From assembly GCA_020350725.1 (NCBI GenBank), contig CP070719.1, forward strand, positions 1,809,162 to 1,873,161: a stretch of DNA of 64,000 nucleotides. Reading direction: 5' to 3'. The position numbers and the translations under genes are program-made. This document shows, piece by piece, positions 7,566 through 17,136 of the stretch. Position 1 is the first letter of the stretch. Each line of letters begins with the position of its first letter. This stretch comes from a bacterium (GTDB lineage: Bacteria; BMS3Abin14). The notes beneath the pieces were generated by a model. It saw only the letters and a list, made by a program, of their open reading frames with translations, was not told the origin of the DNA and did not search any database.

Positions 7566-9532
7566 GAAACGGCCCGGGAAACCACATGCGATGGAACAGC
7601 CGGGCCCATCTCCGTCTCCGCCTGCTCGGCGTCGTTCTCCCAGCGCTCCTCCTTCTGCCCCTCGGCCGCGCCTTCTACCTTCAGGTCCTGGACAGAGCCG
7701 AGCTCAAGGAACTGGCTGTCCGTCAGAACCGGATGGTGGTGAAGGTCCAGCCGCGCCGGGGTCCCATAGTCGATCGGAACGGCCAGCCTCTGGCCATCAG
7801 CGTCCCTGTCCCCTCAGTGTACGCGGTCCGGGAGGAGATTCAGGAAAAGGGCAAGACAGCCCTGCTCCTGTCGCAGGCATTGGGAATGAAGAAGGGCGTC
7901 CTGCTGAACAAGCTCGGCAACGGCAACGGGTTCGTCTGGCTGAAGAGGAGGGTGGCACCTGAGGAGGCGGAGAAGGTCGCCGACCTCGATCTTCCCGGTG
8001 TCGGGGTCCAGGAGGAGTCCAGACGGTATTATCCCAATCTCGAACTGGCCGCTTCCGTCCTCGGGTTCGTGGGTGTGGATAAGGGTCTGGAGGGCATCGA
8101 GTGCTCCCTTGAGGATCAGTTGAAGGGAGGAAGCAGCACAAGGGTCCTGAAAAGGGATGCCAAGGGCTGGGCCTACACGCCGCTGGATTTCTGGGACTCG
8201 TCGCCCACGGTGGGGGCAACCGTTCAGCTGACCCTGGACAGGAGCATCCAGTTCTTCGCCGAACAGGCGCTGAATGCCGCGGGACAAAAGCTCGGCGCCA
8301 AGAGCGGGTCGGCCATCGTCATGGAGACCGAGACGGGAAGGATCCTCGCCATCGCCAGCTATCCTCCCTTCAACCCCAACGAGTTCAGCCGATACAGGCA
8401 GGAGAATTTCCGGAATCAGGCCTCCAGCTTTATCTTCGAACCGGGGTCGACCTTCAAGGTGATCACCATCGCCTCGGCCCTCGAGGAGGGGATCTTCGAC
8501 GAGAAGGATATCTTCTTCTGCGGAAACGGGAGCTACAGGGTCGCCGACGCAACGATCAATGACAATCTGCCCTACGGGTGGCTGACTCTCAAGGGCATTC
8601 TGCAGAAATCGAGCAATATAGGAGCGACCAAGGTGGGGCTCGAACTCGGCCGGGAGCGGTTTGAGGAATACGCGAGACGATTCGGACTGGGTGAGAAGAC
8701 CGGTATCCTCCTCCCCGGCGAAGGCAGGGGGATGCTGAGGAAGGCGTCATCCTGGACACAGGTGGATACAGCAGCGGCGTCCTTCGGGCAGGGGATCGGT
8801 GTGACGGCCCTTCAGATGGTCAATGCCGTCAACGCCATCGCCAACGGAGGCCTCCTCATGAGGCCCTACCTGGTGGAAAAGATCGTGAGCTCCTCGGGGG
8901 AGATCATCCAGATGAGGCGTCCCCAGGAGATCCGCCGGGCGATCAGCCCCGAAACGGCTGTCAAGATCACCAGGATGATGGAATCGGTGGTGGGCCCTGA
9001 GGGTTCAGGATACAGGGCCAGGGTTCCCGGCTACGAAACCGCGGGAAAGACCGGGACAGCGCAGAAGTTCTCCTCCAAACAAAACGGCTACTCGGAGAGC
9101 TCCTTCGTGGCATCTTTTGTCGGTTTCGCCCCTTCCAGGTCGCCGGTCCTGACGGTCCTTGTGGTGATTGACGAGCCGAAGGAGAACACCTACGGCGGGG
9201 TTGTCGCTGCCCCGGTGTGGGCGGAGATCGTCGGCAAGACCCTGAACTATCTCCAGATCGAACCGGGGGCATCGGAACCCGGTCGGCCGGATGCACCCCT
9301 GCCCAAGGGAACCAGAGTGGCCGGGAGACCGGACGTGAAAAATGCGGGAGCCCCCATGTCGATGCCCGACCTGAAGGGGTTGACCCTCAGGGAGGCCCTG
9401 GGTGTTCTCGCCGACATGGAGTGCGGAGTTAAGATCGAGGGAACCGGCGTCGTCGTCCGACAGAGTCCGGAGCCGGGCGAGGGCGTCGCCCCTGTTGTTC
9501 GAATAGGGTTGATGCCGAGGATAAGGACGTGA
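7562..9532 (+). CDS. ftsI: Division transpeptidase FtsI/PBP3 with C-terminal PASTA domain
   Basis: 656-residue class B penicillin-binding protein. An N-terminal anchor (about 20-38) is followed by the PBP dimerisation region (QPRRGPIVDRNGQPLA) and the transpeptidase domain with STFK (about 296-299), SSN (about 350) and KTGT (about 495). A PASTA-like domain (MPDLKGLTLREALGVL... VVRQSPEPGEGV) fills the last 55 residues, an arrangement common in deltaproteobacterial and Gram-positive homologues but absent from E. coli FtsI. It cross-links septal peptidoglycan with FtsW. GTG 7562 overlaps the ftsL stop; ATG 7586 is an alternative start. Confidence 0.95.
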   Translation: MRNGPGNHMRWNSRAHLRLRLLGVVLPALLLLPLGRAFYLQVLDRAELKELAVRQNRMVVKVQPRRGPIVDRNGQPLAISVPVPSVYAVREEIQEKGKTALLLSQALGMKKGVLLNKLGNGNGFVWLKRRVAPEEAEKVADLDLPGVGVQEESRRYYPNLELAASVLGFVGVDKGLEGIECSLEDQLKGGSSTRVLKRDAKGWAYTPLDFWDSSPTVGATVQLTLDRSIQFFAEQALNAAGQKLGAKSGSAIVMETETGRILAIASYPPFNPNEFSRYRQENFRNQASSFIFEPGSTFKVITIASALEEGIFDEKDIFFCGNGSYRVADATINDNLPYGWLTLKGILQKSSNIGATKVGLELGRERFEEYARRFGLGEKTGILLPGEGRGMLRKASSWTQVDTAAASFGQGIGVTALQMVNAVNAIANGGLLMRPYLVEKIVSSSGEIIQMRRPQEIRRAISPETAVKITRMMESVVGPEGSGYRARVPGYETAGKTGTAQKFSSKQNGYSESSFVASFVGFAPSRSPVLTVLVVIDEPKENTYGGVVAAPVWAEIVGKTLNYLQIEPGASEPGRPDAPLPKGTRVAGRPDVKNAGAPMSMPDLKGLTLREALGVLADMECGVKIEGTGVVVRQSPEPGEGVAPVVRIGLMPRIRT

Positions 9533-10995
9533 TCGTGAGGGATGTCGTGAGAGGAGTCCCGGATATCCGTGTGACAGGATCGGAAGATGTGGATGTGAGA
9601 GGGATCCAATACGACTCGCGAAGGATCCGGGCGGGGGACCTGTTTGCAGCCGTTCCCGGCGAGAGCTTCAACGGGAGCGTATTTATCGACGAGGCCCGAA
9701 AAAAGGGGGCCGTATCGATCCTGGTGAACGAAGCGGAAGTCGGCGGCGAGGAGGGGACCATCATATTCGCGAAGGACGTGCGGCGGGCCCTTGCCTACAT
9801 TTCCCGGAATTTTCACGGCGATCCGTCCTCCCTGTTGAAAGTGGTGGGGATAACGGGAACCAACGGCAAGACCACCACCTCCTTCCTCATCCACGGTGTT
9901 CTCGAGTCGGCAGGTATCGGCGCGGGCCTCATAGGGACGGTTCAGTACCTGGTGGGAGGAGAGGTCCTGAGCGCCTCGAGGACGACACCCGAATCGCCGG
10001 ACCTGAACGCCCTGCTGGCCAGCATGGTCTCCTCGGGCCACAAAGCCTGCATCCTAGAGGTCTCGTCCCACGCCCTCGCCCTGGAGAGAGTTACGGCCAT
10101 CCGCATGGAGGTGGCTGTCTTCACCAACCTTACCCGCGATCACCTGGATTTTCACCGGGACATGGAGGACTACTTCCAGGCCAAGGCCAGGCTTTTCCTG
10201 GAGGGTGAAGTGATCCACAGGCTGGTGAACATCGACGATCCCTACGGTCGCAGGATCGTGGAGGATCTGGGTGCCCAGGCTGTGACCTTCGGCATGGAGA
10301 GAGGAGATGTCAGGCCCATCACCGAGATCTCCAGCGGCCGGTGGGGCAGCCGCTTTACCCTCGGCACGCCGTGGGGCGAAGTTCCGGTGAACACGAGCCT
10401 GCCGGGCCTCTTTAATATCTCGAATATCATGGGGGCCGTGGGGACCTGCGGGCTCCTTGGTCTGGATGTCGAGGCGATCTCCCGGGGCATCTCCGAGGTC
10501 GGCAGCGTCCCGGGACGTTTCCAGCGGGTGGATGAAGGCCAGCCCTATATGGCTATCGTGGATTATGCACACACTCCGGACGCCCTGGAGAATCTCCTCC
10601 GGAACGTCAGAAGGATGACCGACGGCCGGGTGATCGTCGTTTTCGGTTGCGGCGGCGACAGGGACCGGACGAAGAGACCCCTCATGGGCAGAATAGCTGC
10701 GACCATGTCCGAGGTGGCCATCGTCACCTCGGACAATCCCAGAGGCGAAGACCCGGAGTCCATCATCGCCGATATTCTCTCGGGCATGGATAGCGGCGGA
10801 GCCCAGATCAGGAGGATCGTTGACAGACGGGAGGCCCTCGCCGCCGCGGTGAGGGAGGCCGCACCGGGGGATACCGTGGTCGTGGCCGGCAAGGGACATG
10901 AGAACTACCAGATCCTGGGAGAGCGGGTGGTCCCCTTTTCGGACGTCGACCGCCTGGCCGAAGCTATCGTTGCTACGCAAGGGGGAGTGTCGTGA
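9529..10995 (+). CDS. murE: UDP-MurNAc-tripeptide synthetase MurE (meso-DAP type)
   Basis: 488 residues in the three-domain Mur-ligase layout. The P-loop GITGTNGKTTTS lies at about 107-118, and the carbamylated-lysine segment (YFQAKARLF) follows. The C-terminal domain has DNPRGEDP at about 402; DNPR is the motif of ligases that add meso-diaminopimelate rather than lysine, so the peptidoglycan is predicted to be of the DAP type. GTG 9529 overlaps the ftsI stop by four bases, and the 3' end overlaps murF. Confidence 0.95.
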   Translation: MIVRDVVRGVPDIRVTGSEDVDVRGIQYDSRRIRAGDLFAAVPGESFNGSVFIDEARKKGAVSILVNEAEVGGEEGTIIFAKDVRRALAYISRNFHGDPSSLLKVVGITGTNGKTTTSFLIHGVLESAGIGAGLIGTVQYLVGGEVLSASRTTPESPDLNALLASMVSSGHKACILEVSSHALALERVTAIRMEVAVFTNLTRDHLDFHRDMEDYFQAKARLFLEGEVIHRLVNIDDPYGRRIVEDLGAQAVTFGMERGDVRPITEISSGRWGSRFTLGTPWGEVPVNTSLPGLFNISNIMGAVGTCGLLGLDVEAISRGISEVGSVPGRFQRVDEGQPYMAIVDYAHTPDALENLLRNVRRMTDGRVIVVFGCGGDRDRTKRPLMGRIAATMSEVAIVTSDNPRGEDPESIIADILSGMDSGGAQIRRIVDRREALAAAVREAAPGDTVVVAGKGHENYQILGERVVPFSDVDRLAEAIVATQGGVS

Positions 10996-12389
10996 TCCGT
11001 TTTCGAATGGAGGACATACTCCAGGGAACAGGGGGGACCCTGATCAGCAGCGCCGAGGGCGGAAGATCTTTCGAGGGTATTTCCACGGACAGCAGGACCA
11101 TCGGGCCGGGCCATGTCTTTATCGCCATCCGCGGCCAGAGCCATGACGGTCATGATTACCTCAGGGATGCATGGAAAAAGGGGGCCGGCCTGGCGATCGT
11201 CGACAGGAAAGCCCCCGCGAGGGGATCGTCCCTTCCCCCCATTCCCCTGGTCGTGGTGGATGACACGGTTCGGGCTCTCCAGGCATTGGCCTCCTACTGG
11301 AGAATGCGCCATCCGATCCCCCTTGTGGCGGTCGTGGGCAGTGTGGGCAAGACCACCACAAAGGAGATGACGGCCTCCATACTCTCCGCGGGAGGACCGT
11401 GTCTCAAGAACCCGGGAAACCTGAACAATTACATAGGTCTGCCCCTTTCTCTCCTGGATCTTGAGGATCACCACAGGTGTGCCGTCCTCGAGATGGGTGC
11501 CAATATCCCGGGGGAGATCGCCATGCTGTCGGGAATAGCCGCTCCGCAGGCGGCGGTCATAACCAGGCTCGGCTGGGCTCACCTCGAGGGATTCGGGGAT
11601 CCTGATTCCCTGGTGAAGGAAAAGGGGTCCGTCCTGGACAGCCTTCCCGCTTCGGGATGGTGCGCCCTCAACACGGGGGACCAATATTTCGACAGGTTGA
11701 GAAGCAGGACCCGATGCCGGCTGGTGACATACGGTCTTGATGACGGTGAGGTGACCGCCTCCGAGATCGCGCTGGGGGAGAACACATCCTTTGTCCTGGA
11801 AACACCCATGGGCCGGGAAAGGATCCATCTGAAGGGCTTCGGGGGCCATTTCGTCGAGAACGCTCTGGCGGCCGTGGCGGTCACGCTTCCGCTTGACATC
11901 TCCCTCGAACAGGTCGCCTCGGGACTCGACGGCTGGCAGCCGCAGGAGATGAGGGGAGGGATCATCAGTCCCAAACCGGGTATTTTCTTCATCGACGACA
12001 CCTACAACGCCAATCCCCTGTCCGTGGGTACAGCCCTGGAAAACCTGGCCCTCCAGAGGAGGGAAGGGGTGACCATCGCCGTCCTGGGAGAGATGAAGGA
12101 ACTGGGGGATTATTACCGGGAGGGCCATTCCCTGGTCGGCAGGAGAGTAGCTGAGCTGGGCATCGATTTTCTCATAGCGGTGGGGGCGGCATCGGAACTC
12201 ATGGGAAAGGGAGCCAAGGAATCGGGTATGGATCCGGAGAGGATCATCCTCTGCCTGGAGGAGGATACGGCTGTTGAGGCCCTCTCCGGGCTGATGACGG
12301 AGGGTGTCTGGGTTCTGTTCAAGGGATCGAGGGCGGCGAGGATCGAGAAGATCCTTGAGGCCGTTCTTCCTGCATCGCTCTCAGCCTGA
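10992..12389 (+). CDS. murF: UDP-MurNAc-pentapeptide synthetase MurF
   Basis: 465-residue Mur ligase that adds D-Ala-D-Ala to the UDP-MurNAc-tripeptide. Visible are the N-terminal substrate domain (FEGISTDSRTIGPGHVFIAI), the ATP site VGSVGKTTTKEM, and the C-terminal domain with DDTYNANPLSV and VLGEMKELG, all typical of MurF. GTG 10992 overlaps the murE stop; mraY begins 17 bp downstream. Confidence 0.95.
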   Translation: MIRFRMEDILQGTGGTLISSAEGGRSFEGISTDSRTIGPGHVFIAIRGQSHDGHDYLRDAWKKGAGLAIVDRKAPARGSSLPPIPLVVVDDTVRALQALASYWRMRHPIPLVAVVGSVGKTTTKEMTASILSAGGPCLKNPGNLNNYIGLPLSLLDLEDHHRCAVLEMGANIPGEIAMLSGIAAPQAAVITRLGWAHLEGFGDPDSLVKEKGSVLDSLPASGWCALNTGDQYFDRLRSRTRCRLVTYGLDDGEVTASEIALGENTSFVLETPMGRERIHLKGFGGHFVENALAAVAVTLPLDISLEQVASGLDGWQPQEMRGGIISPKPGIFFIDDTYNANPLSVGTALENLALQRREGVTIAVLGEMKELGDYYREGHSLVGRRVAELGIDFLIAVGAASELMGKGAKESGMDPERIILCLEEDTAVEALSGLMTEGVWVLFKGSRAARIEKILEAVLPASLSA

Positions 12390-12406
12390 GCGGGAGGTCT
12401 GCCGGT

Positions 12407-13489
12407 TTGCTTTACAAGCTGCTGACATCCATGAAGGCTATCGACCCCGGGTTCGATGTCTTTCGATATATCACCTTCAGGACGGCGATCGCCACCCTGA
12501 CCGCTCTGGTCATCAGCTTTATCCTGGGACCGTGGGTCATCGGCAGGCTGAAGACCGCTCAACCGGGTAATTACGTGCGGGAATACCTGCCGGACAACCA
12601 CGTCCTCAAAGCCGGCGTTCCAACCATGGGCGGGCTGCTCATCTTTCTGGCCATCTTCCTGTCCACACTCCTGTGGGCGGACCTGAGCAATCGCCTCGTC
12701 TGGGTTGTCCTGCTGACATTCACCTTCTTCGGCCTTGTCGGTCTGGTGGACGACATCATGAAGCTCTACGGGTCCAGGGGGAAAGGCCTCACCATCCGGG
12801 CCAAATTCGGCATGCAGGTTCTGATCGCCCTCTGCGTCGCCCTTTACCTCTATCATTTTCCCTCCGGAGAGTGGGGTCCCTATCTTCAGGTCCCTTTCTT
12901 CAAGGAGGTTCTGATCAACCTGTCATGGTTCTACGTCCCCTTCGTCATGATCGTGATCGTGGGGTCCTCGAACGGAGTCAACCTCACCGACGGCCTCGAC
13001 GGCCTCGCCATCGGTCCGGTCATGTTCGCCTCCGGGGCGTTTGCCCTCTTCATCTACCTCTCCGGGCACTCCCGATTTGCCGAATACCTGCAGATCGTCT
13101 TCGTGCCGGGGGCGGGTGAATTGACCATCTTCTGCGGGGCCATGATCGGTGCCAGCCTGGGGTTTCTGTGGTTCAATACCTATCCCGCCCAGGTCTTCAT
13201 GGGGGATATCGGCTCCCTGTCCCTCGGCGGTTCCCTGGGACTCCTGGCGGTGATCGCCAAACAGGAACTCCTCCTCGTTCTGGTGGGAGGGCTTTTCGTC
13301 CTGGAGGCCCTCAGCGTCATTATCCAGGTGATCTCCTTCCGCCTCTTCGGCCGTCGGGTGTTCCTCATGGCGCCGCTCCACCATCATTTCGAGAAGAAGG
13401 GGTGGCCGGAGCCGAAGATCATCGTTCGTTTTTGGATCATCTCCATCATCCTGGTGCTCGTGTCCCTGAGCACCCTGAAGGTCAGGTGA
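12407..13489 (+). CDS. mraY: Phospho-MurNAc-pentapeptide translocase MraY
   Basis: 360-residue polytopic membrane enzyme that makes lipid I from UDP-MurNAc-pentapeptide and undecaprenyl phosphate. Family motifs are clear: PTMGGLLIFLAI, GLVDDIMKL with the catalytic Asp pair, NLTDGLDGLAIG, PAQVFMGDIGSL and the cytoplasmic PLHHHFEKKG. The start is TTG 12407 with GGGAGGT just upstream. Followed by murD 4 bp after the stop. Confidence 0.96.
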   Translation: MLYKLLTSMKAIDPGFDVFRYITFRTAIATLTALVISFILGPWVIGRLKTAQPGNYVREYLPDNHVLKAGVPTMGGLLIFLAIFLSTLLWADLSNRLVWVVLLTFTFFGLVGLVDDIMKLYGSRGKGLTIRAKFGMQVLIALCVALYLYHFPSGEWGPYLQVPFFKEVLINLSWFYVPFVMIVIVGSSNGVNLTDGLDGLAIGPVMFASGAFALFIYLSGHSRFAEYLQIVFVPGAGELTIFCGAMIGASLGFLWFNTYPAQVFMGDIGSLSLGGSLGLLAVIAKQELLLVLVGGLFVLEALSVIIQVISFRLFGRRVFLMAPLHHHFEKKGWPEPKIIVRFWIISIILVLVSLSTLKVR

Positions 13490-13493
13490 GGTC

Positions 13494-14891
13494 ATGACTG
13501 TCGGTTTCCGGGACCCCAAGGACCCCGTCAGAGAGGTCATCGACCGAAGGGAACCCGTTCTGGTCGTGGGACTGGGGCGGTCCGGGATCGCAGCGGCGAA
13601 CCTCCTGGATAGACTCGGCTGTCGGGTCACGGTCAGCGAACTTATGGACCGGGACCGTTTCAAGGGGTCGACCAGCGGCCTGAACCAGGGGATCGATGTC
13701 GTCTGGGGGGAGCATACGGTGGATCTCTTCGCCGGAAAGAACCTGGTGGTTCTCAGCCCCGGAGTGGCGCCGGAATCCCTTCCCGTGAGGGTAAATGAGA
13801 ACAGCGGTCCGAGGATCGTAGGTGAGATGGAACTGGCGTTCCGGCTGAGCAGAGTTCCCTGGATCGCGGTGACCGGGACGAACGGAAAATCAACCACAAC
13901 GACTCTGATCGGCGAATTCGCCAAGGCGGCCGGTATGGACGTCCTGGTGGGGGGGAATCTGGGCATCCCCGCGGTGGAGCTCATCTCGCGGGATCCCGAT
14001 CCATCCTGTCTCATCGCCGAGGTCTCCAGCTTCCAGCTCGAGACCATCGAGACCTTCAGGCCGTCCATCGCCGCCCTGCTCAACATCACTCCGGATCACC
14101 TGGACAGGTACCCCGATGAGGAGTCCTACATCCGGGCCAAGAAGAACCTCTTCCTGAGAATGCGGGAGGAAGACAGGGTGATCGTGAACGCCGACGATCC
14201 GATCGTCGCCGGTCTGGTCCGCGACATCAGGCCGGCGATCACCCCCTTCAGCAGGAAGAAGCGTCCCAGGGGGGGGGTTTTCCTCGAGGATGGGAAGATC
14301 GTGATCAGGTCAGGCCGGACCAAAATAGGGGTGATTGCCGCACGGGATATCGCGCTGGTCGGGACCCACAATCTGGAAAACTGTCTGGCGGCTGTTGCCG
14401 TTGCCTGGAAAATGGGGATCGAACCAGAGCCCATGGCAGAGGTCATGAAGACCTTCTCGGGGCTGGAGCATCGGATGGAGCTCGTCGGATACATCCGCGG
14501 TGTTCCCGTTTACAACGATTCAAAGGGTACGAATGTCGGGGCCACCGTCCGTTCCCTGGAGGGTTTCAGCGGTCACGTGATCCTGATCCTGGGAGGGAAG
14601 GACAAGGGGACCTCCTATGAACCGCTGCACGACCCCGTGTCCAAAAAGGTCGGCCTCCTTATCCTGGTGGGTGAGGCCGGAGATCGCCTGCATAACAGCC
14701 TTGCCGACGCGGCCGAAACAGTCAGAGCCCGGAGCCTTGAGGAGGGGGTGAGGTTGGCCGTGGACAGGGCAAGGCCCGGCAGTGTGATCCTCTTCTCACC
14801 GGCCTGCTCGAGCTTCGACATGTTCAGCAGTTTCGAGGAGCGGGGTCTGTTTTTCAAGCGGCTCATACGGCGCTACCTGGATATGAGATGA
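13494..14891 (+). CDS. murD: UDP-MurNAc-L-alanine:D-glutamate ligase MurD
   Basis: 465-residue Mur ligase. The N-terminal Rossmann-like domain starts VLVVGLGRSGIAAAN, the ATP loop is VTGTNGKSTTTTLIG, and the C-terminal domain has PVYNDSKGTNVGATV, LILGGKDKG and FSPACSSFDMF, all MurD hallmarks. It adds D-glutamate to UDP-MurNAc-L-Ala. Overlaps ftsW by four bases. Confidence 0.95.
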   Translation: MTVGFRDPKDPVREVIDRREPVLVVGLGRSGIAAANLLDRLGCRVTVSELMDRDRFKGSTSGLNQGIDVVWGEHTVDLFAGKNLVVLSPGVAPESLPVRVNENSGPRIVGEMELAFRLSRVPWIAVTGTNGKSTTTTLIGEFAKAAGMDVLVGGNLGIPAVELISRDPDPSCLIAEVSSFQLETIETFRPSIAALLNITPDHLDRYPDEESYIRAKKNLFLRMREEDRVIVNADDPIVAGLVRDIRPAITPFSRKKRPRGGVFLEDGKIVIRSGRTKIGVIAARDIALVGTHNLENCLAAVAVAWKMGIEPEPMAEVMKTFSGLEHRMELVGYIRGVPVYNDSKGTNVGATVRSLEGFSGHVILILGGKDKGTSYEPLHDPVSKKVGLLILVGEAGDRLHNSLADAAETVRARSLEEGVRLAVDRARPGSVILFSPACSSFDMFSSFEERGLFFKRLIRRYLDMR

Positions 14892-15985
14892 AAAGAACGC
14901 TCAAGATCAACGCTGCGGTCATCCTGGCCGTCGTCGTCCTGATGGTGCTGGGCACGATAATGATCTACAGCGCCAGTGCGGTCAAGGCGGGGAGGGATTT
15001 CGGGGACGGCGGCTTCTTCTTCAAGCGACAGGCTTTGTTCGGGGTCGCTGCCCTATCCGTCATGATCGCGATGTCGCTGATCCCGTACGGCGCCTGGGAA
15101 AGGCTGGCCGCTCCCCTGATCATCCTGACCATCGTCCTCCTCGCCGCGGTCCTGTCCCCCCTGGGTCATACCTCCAACAATGCCACAAGATGGTTCCGGA
15201 TCGGTCCCGTTTCCCTGCAGGTGGCCGAGTTCGCCAAGCTTGTCGTCGTCATCTATCTTGCCCGCTACCTCGGACGGCGCTCGGAAGAAGTCGGCAGCGA
15301 CTCCAGAATCCTCATCCGTCCCCTCGTTCTCCTCGTAACGGTGGTCGTTCTCGTCGCCTGCGAGCCGGACCTGGGAACGGCCATCTTCATCGGCCTGCTG
15401 GGCTGCGGCATGTTCTTCGTGGCAGGCGCTCCGCTTCGCTCACTGGCGGGCCTCGCGATCGCGTCCAGTCCGCTCATCGCATTCCTGATCCTGAAGCAGG
15501 AGTTCAGGGTTCAGCGCATCCAGGCCTTTCTGAACCCATGGAAGGAGTACGAGGGGTCAGGGTTCCAGCTGGTCCAGTCCTTCCTCGCTTTCGGTGACGG
15601 CGGAGTGTTCGGAACGGGACTGGGCGGGGGAAAGAGCAAACTCCTCTTCCTGCCGGAGTCGCATACCGATTTTATTCTGGCAGTCGTTGGCGAGGAGTTG
15701 GGTTTTGTCGGTGTGGCCGTCGTCATCGGCCTCTACGGGGTCATCGTCACCAAGGGAATACAGATCGCTCGGCGCGCCCCAGATTCCTTCGGCATGCTCA
15801 CGGCAGCCGGCGTGACCCTGATGATCGGCCTCCAGGCACTCATTAACGCCATGGTGGTCCTGGGACTGCTCCCCACCAAGGGTCTCCCTCTGCCCTTTTT
15901 CAGCTATGGGGGCTCTTCCCTCCTGACCTCCGCGGCTGCAGCAGGGATCCTCATGAGCGTTTCGACCAGGGGGAGTGAACCATGA
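14888..15985 (+). CDS. ftsW: Septal peptidoglycan polymerase FtsW
   Basis: 365-residue SEDS protein with about ten membrane helices. Motifs include IMIYSASAV, the large periplasmic loop (FLNPWKEYEGSGFQLVQS) and KGLPLPFFSYGGSSLL near the end. FtsW polymerises lipid II at the septum together with FtsI, encoded in the same cluster. ATG 14888 overlaps the murD stop, and murG overlaps its end. Confidence 0.96.
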   Translation: MKRTLKINAAVILAVVVLMVLGTIMIYSASAVKAGRDFGDGGFFFKRQALFGVAALSVMIAMSLIPYGAWERLAAPLIILTIVLLAAVLSPLGHTSNNATRWFRIGPVSLQVAEFAKLVVVIYLARYLGRRSEEVGSDSRILIRPLVLLVTVVVLVACEPDLGTAIFIGLLGCGMFFVAGAPLRSLAGLAIASSPLIAFLILKQEFRVQRIQAFLNPWKEYEGSGFQLVQSFLAFGDGGVFGTGLGGGKSKLLFLPESHTDFILAVVGEELGFVGVAVVIGLYGVIVTKGIQIARRAPDSFGMLTAAGVTLMIGLQALINAMVVLGLLPTKGLPLPFFSYGGSSLLTSAAAAGILMSVSTRGSEP

Positions 15986-17136
15986 GGCTTGTAATTGCCG
16001 GCGGGGCCACGGGCGGCCACCTGTTTCCGGGCATTGCACTGGCCGAGGCGATGAGAGAGCGGGACAGGGATGCGAAGATAACGTTCATGGGCGCCGACAG
16101 GGGCATTGAGACGACGATCATCCCCGCCCTCGGGTACGACCTGATCACCTTTCCGATCGGGGGCATCGCAGGAGTCGGCATGGCACGGAGCCTGTCAAGG
16201 GCGGCGACCATGATCCTGGCCGTATCGAGGGCCGTCGCGATGTTGAGGCGTTTGACGCCGGACCTCGTGGTGGGCGTGGGAGGGTATGCCTCTGTACCGG
16301 GAGTGCTGGCTGCCGCCGTCTGGAGGATCCCCCGGTGCATCCTGGAACAGAACGTAATCCCCGGAAAGGCCAATCGCTTCCTGGCCCGGTTCGTGCCCAG
16401 GATCTATCTGGGGTTTCCCACGGACCGGTCCGTCTTTCCCCAGGAGAAGACCACGGTCACAGGCAATCCCATCAGAAGCCAGGCCCTGACCGGCGAGGCC
16501 CGTGTCAAAGCCCCCGGTGGCGGGATCACGCTGCTCATCCTCGGGGGCAGTCAGGGGGCGTCCCAGCTGAACGACCTGGCCCTGAAGACCGTTCCCGGAC
16601 TCATGAGGCGGATCGCCGGTCTGAAGGTCATTCACCAGACGGGACCCGCCCACGAGGCCTCTGTGAAACAACACTATGAGAGAGAGGGTGTGGACGTTGA
16701 GGTCGTTCCGTTCATCGGGAACATGGGTGCTTATTACGCCAGAGCGGATCTGGTCCTGTCCAGGTCCGGCGCCATGTCGGTGTCCGAGCTGGCGGCGTCC
16801 GGCCTCCCGGCGATCTTCATCCCCTACCCCCACGCTACAGAGCGCCATCAGAGGGCCAACGGAAGATGGCTCGAGAGCCAGGGCGGCGCCATTCTGATGG
16901 AGGCGGAAGAGGTGACGCCCGAAATGCTCCGTGATCTGATCGAGCACCTTCTGGCGGCGCCGAATGCACTCAGCAGAATGGCTGAAGCATCCAGGAGGGC
17001 CGGGACCAGGAACTCCGCCCGGCGGATCATCGAGGAGGAGATGAGGCGATTGGGAGTGATCCGGGAGGGAGAGAAGGCTGAGGAGCGAGAGGAAGAGGGG
17101 GCAAGAGGGAGAGGGGGCGAGGAGTCGGATGGTTAA
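15982..17136 (+). CDS. murG: Lipid II synthase MurG with charged C-terminal tail
   Basis: 384-residue GT-B glycosyltransferase adding GlcNAc to lipid I. Motifs: IAGGATGGHLFPGIALAE, GGYASVPGVLAA, EQNVIPGKANR, LGGSQGASQLND, RSGAMSVSELAASG. The family core ends near residue 357. The last 25 or so residues are a low-complexity acidic/basic tail (EGEKAEEREEEGARGRGGEE) encoded by a purine-rich tract that also supplies the murC ribosome site. The tail looks like a non-coding repeat absorbed into the gene. Confidence 0.95.
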   Translation: MRLVIAGGATGGHLFPGIALAEAMRERDRDAKITFMGADRGIETTIIPALGYDLITFPIGGIAGVGMARSLSRAATMILAVSRAVAMLRRLTPDLVVGVGGYASVPGVLAAAVWRIPRCILEQNVIPGKANRFLARFVPRIYLGFPTDRSVFPQEKTTVTGNPIRSQALTGEARVKAPGGGITLLILGGSQGASQLNDLALKTVPGLMRRIAGLKVIHQTGPAHEASVKQHYEREGVDVEVVPFIGNMGAYYARADLVLSRSGAMSVSELAASGLPAIFIPYPHATERHQRANGRWLESQGGAILMEAEEVTPEMLRDLIEHLLAAPNALSRMAEASRRAGTRNSARRIIEEEMRRLGVIREGEKAEEREEEGARGRGGEESDG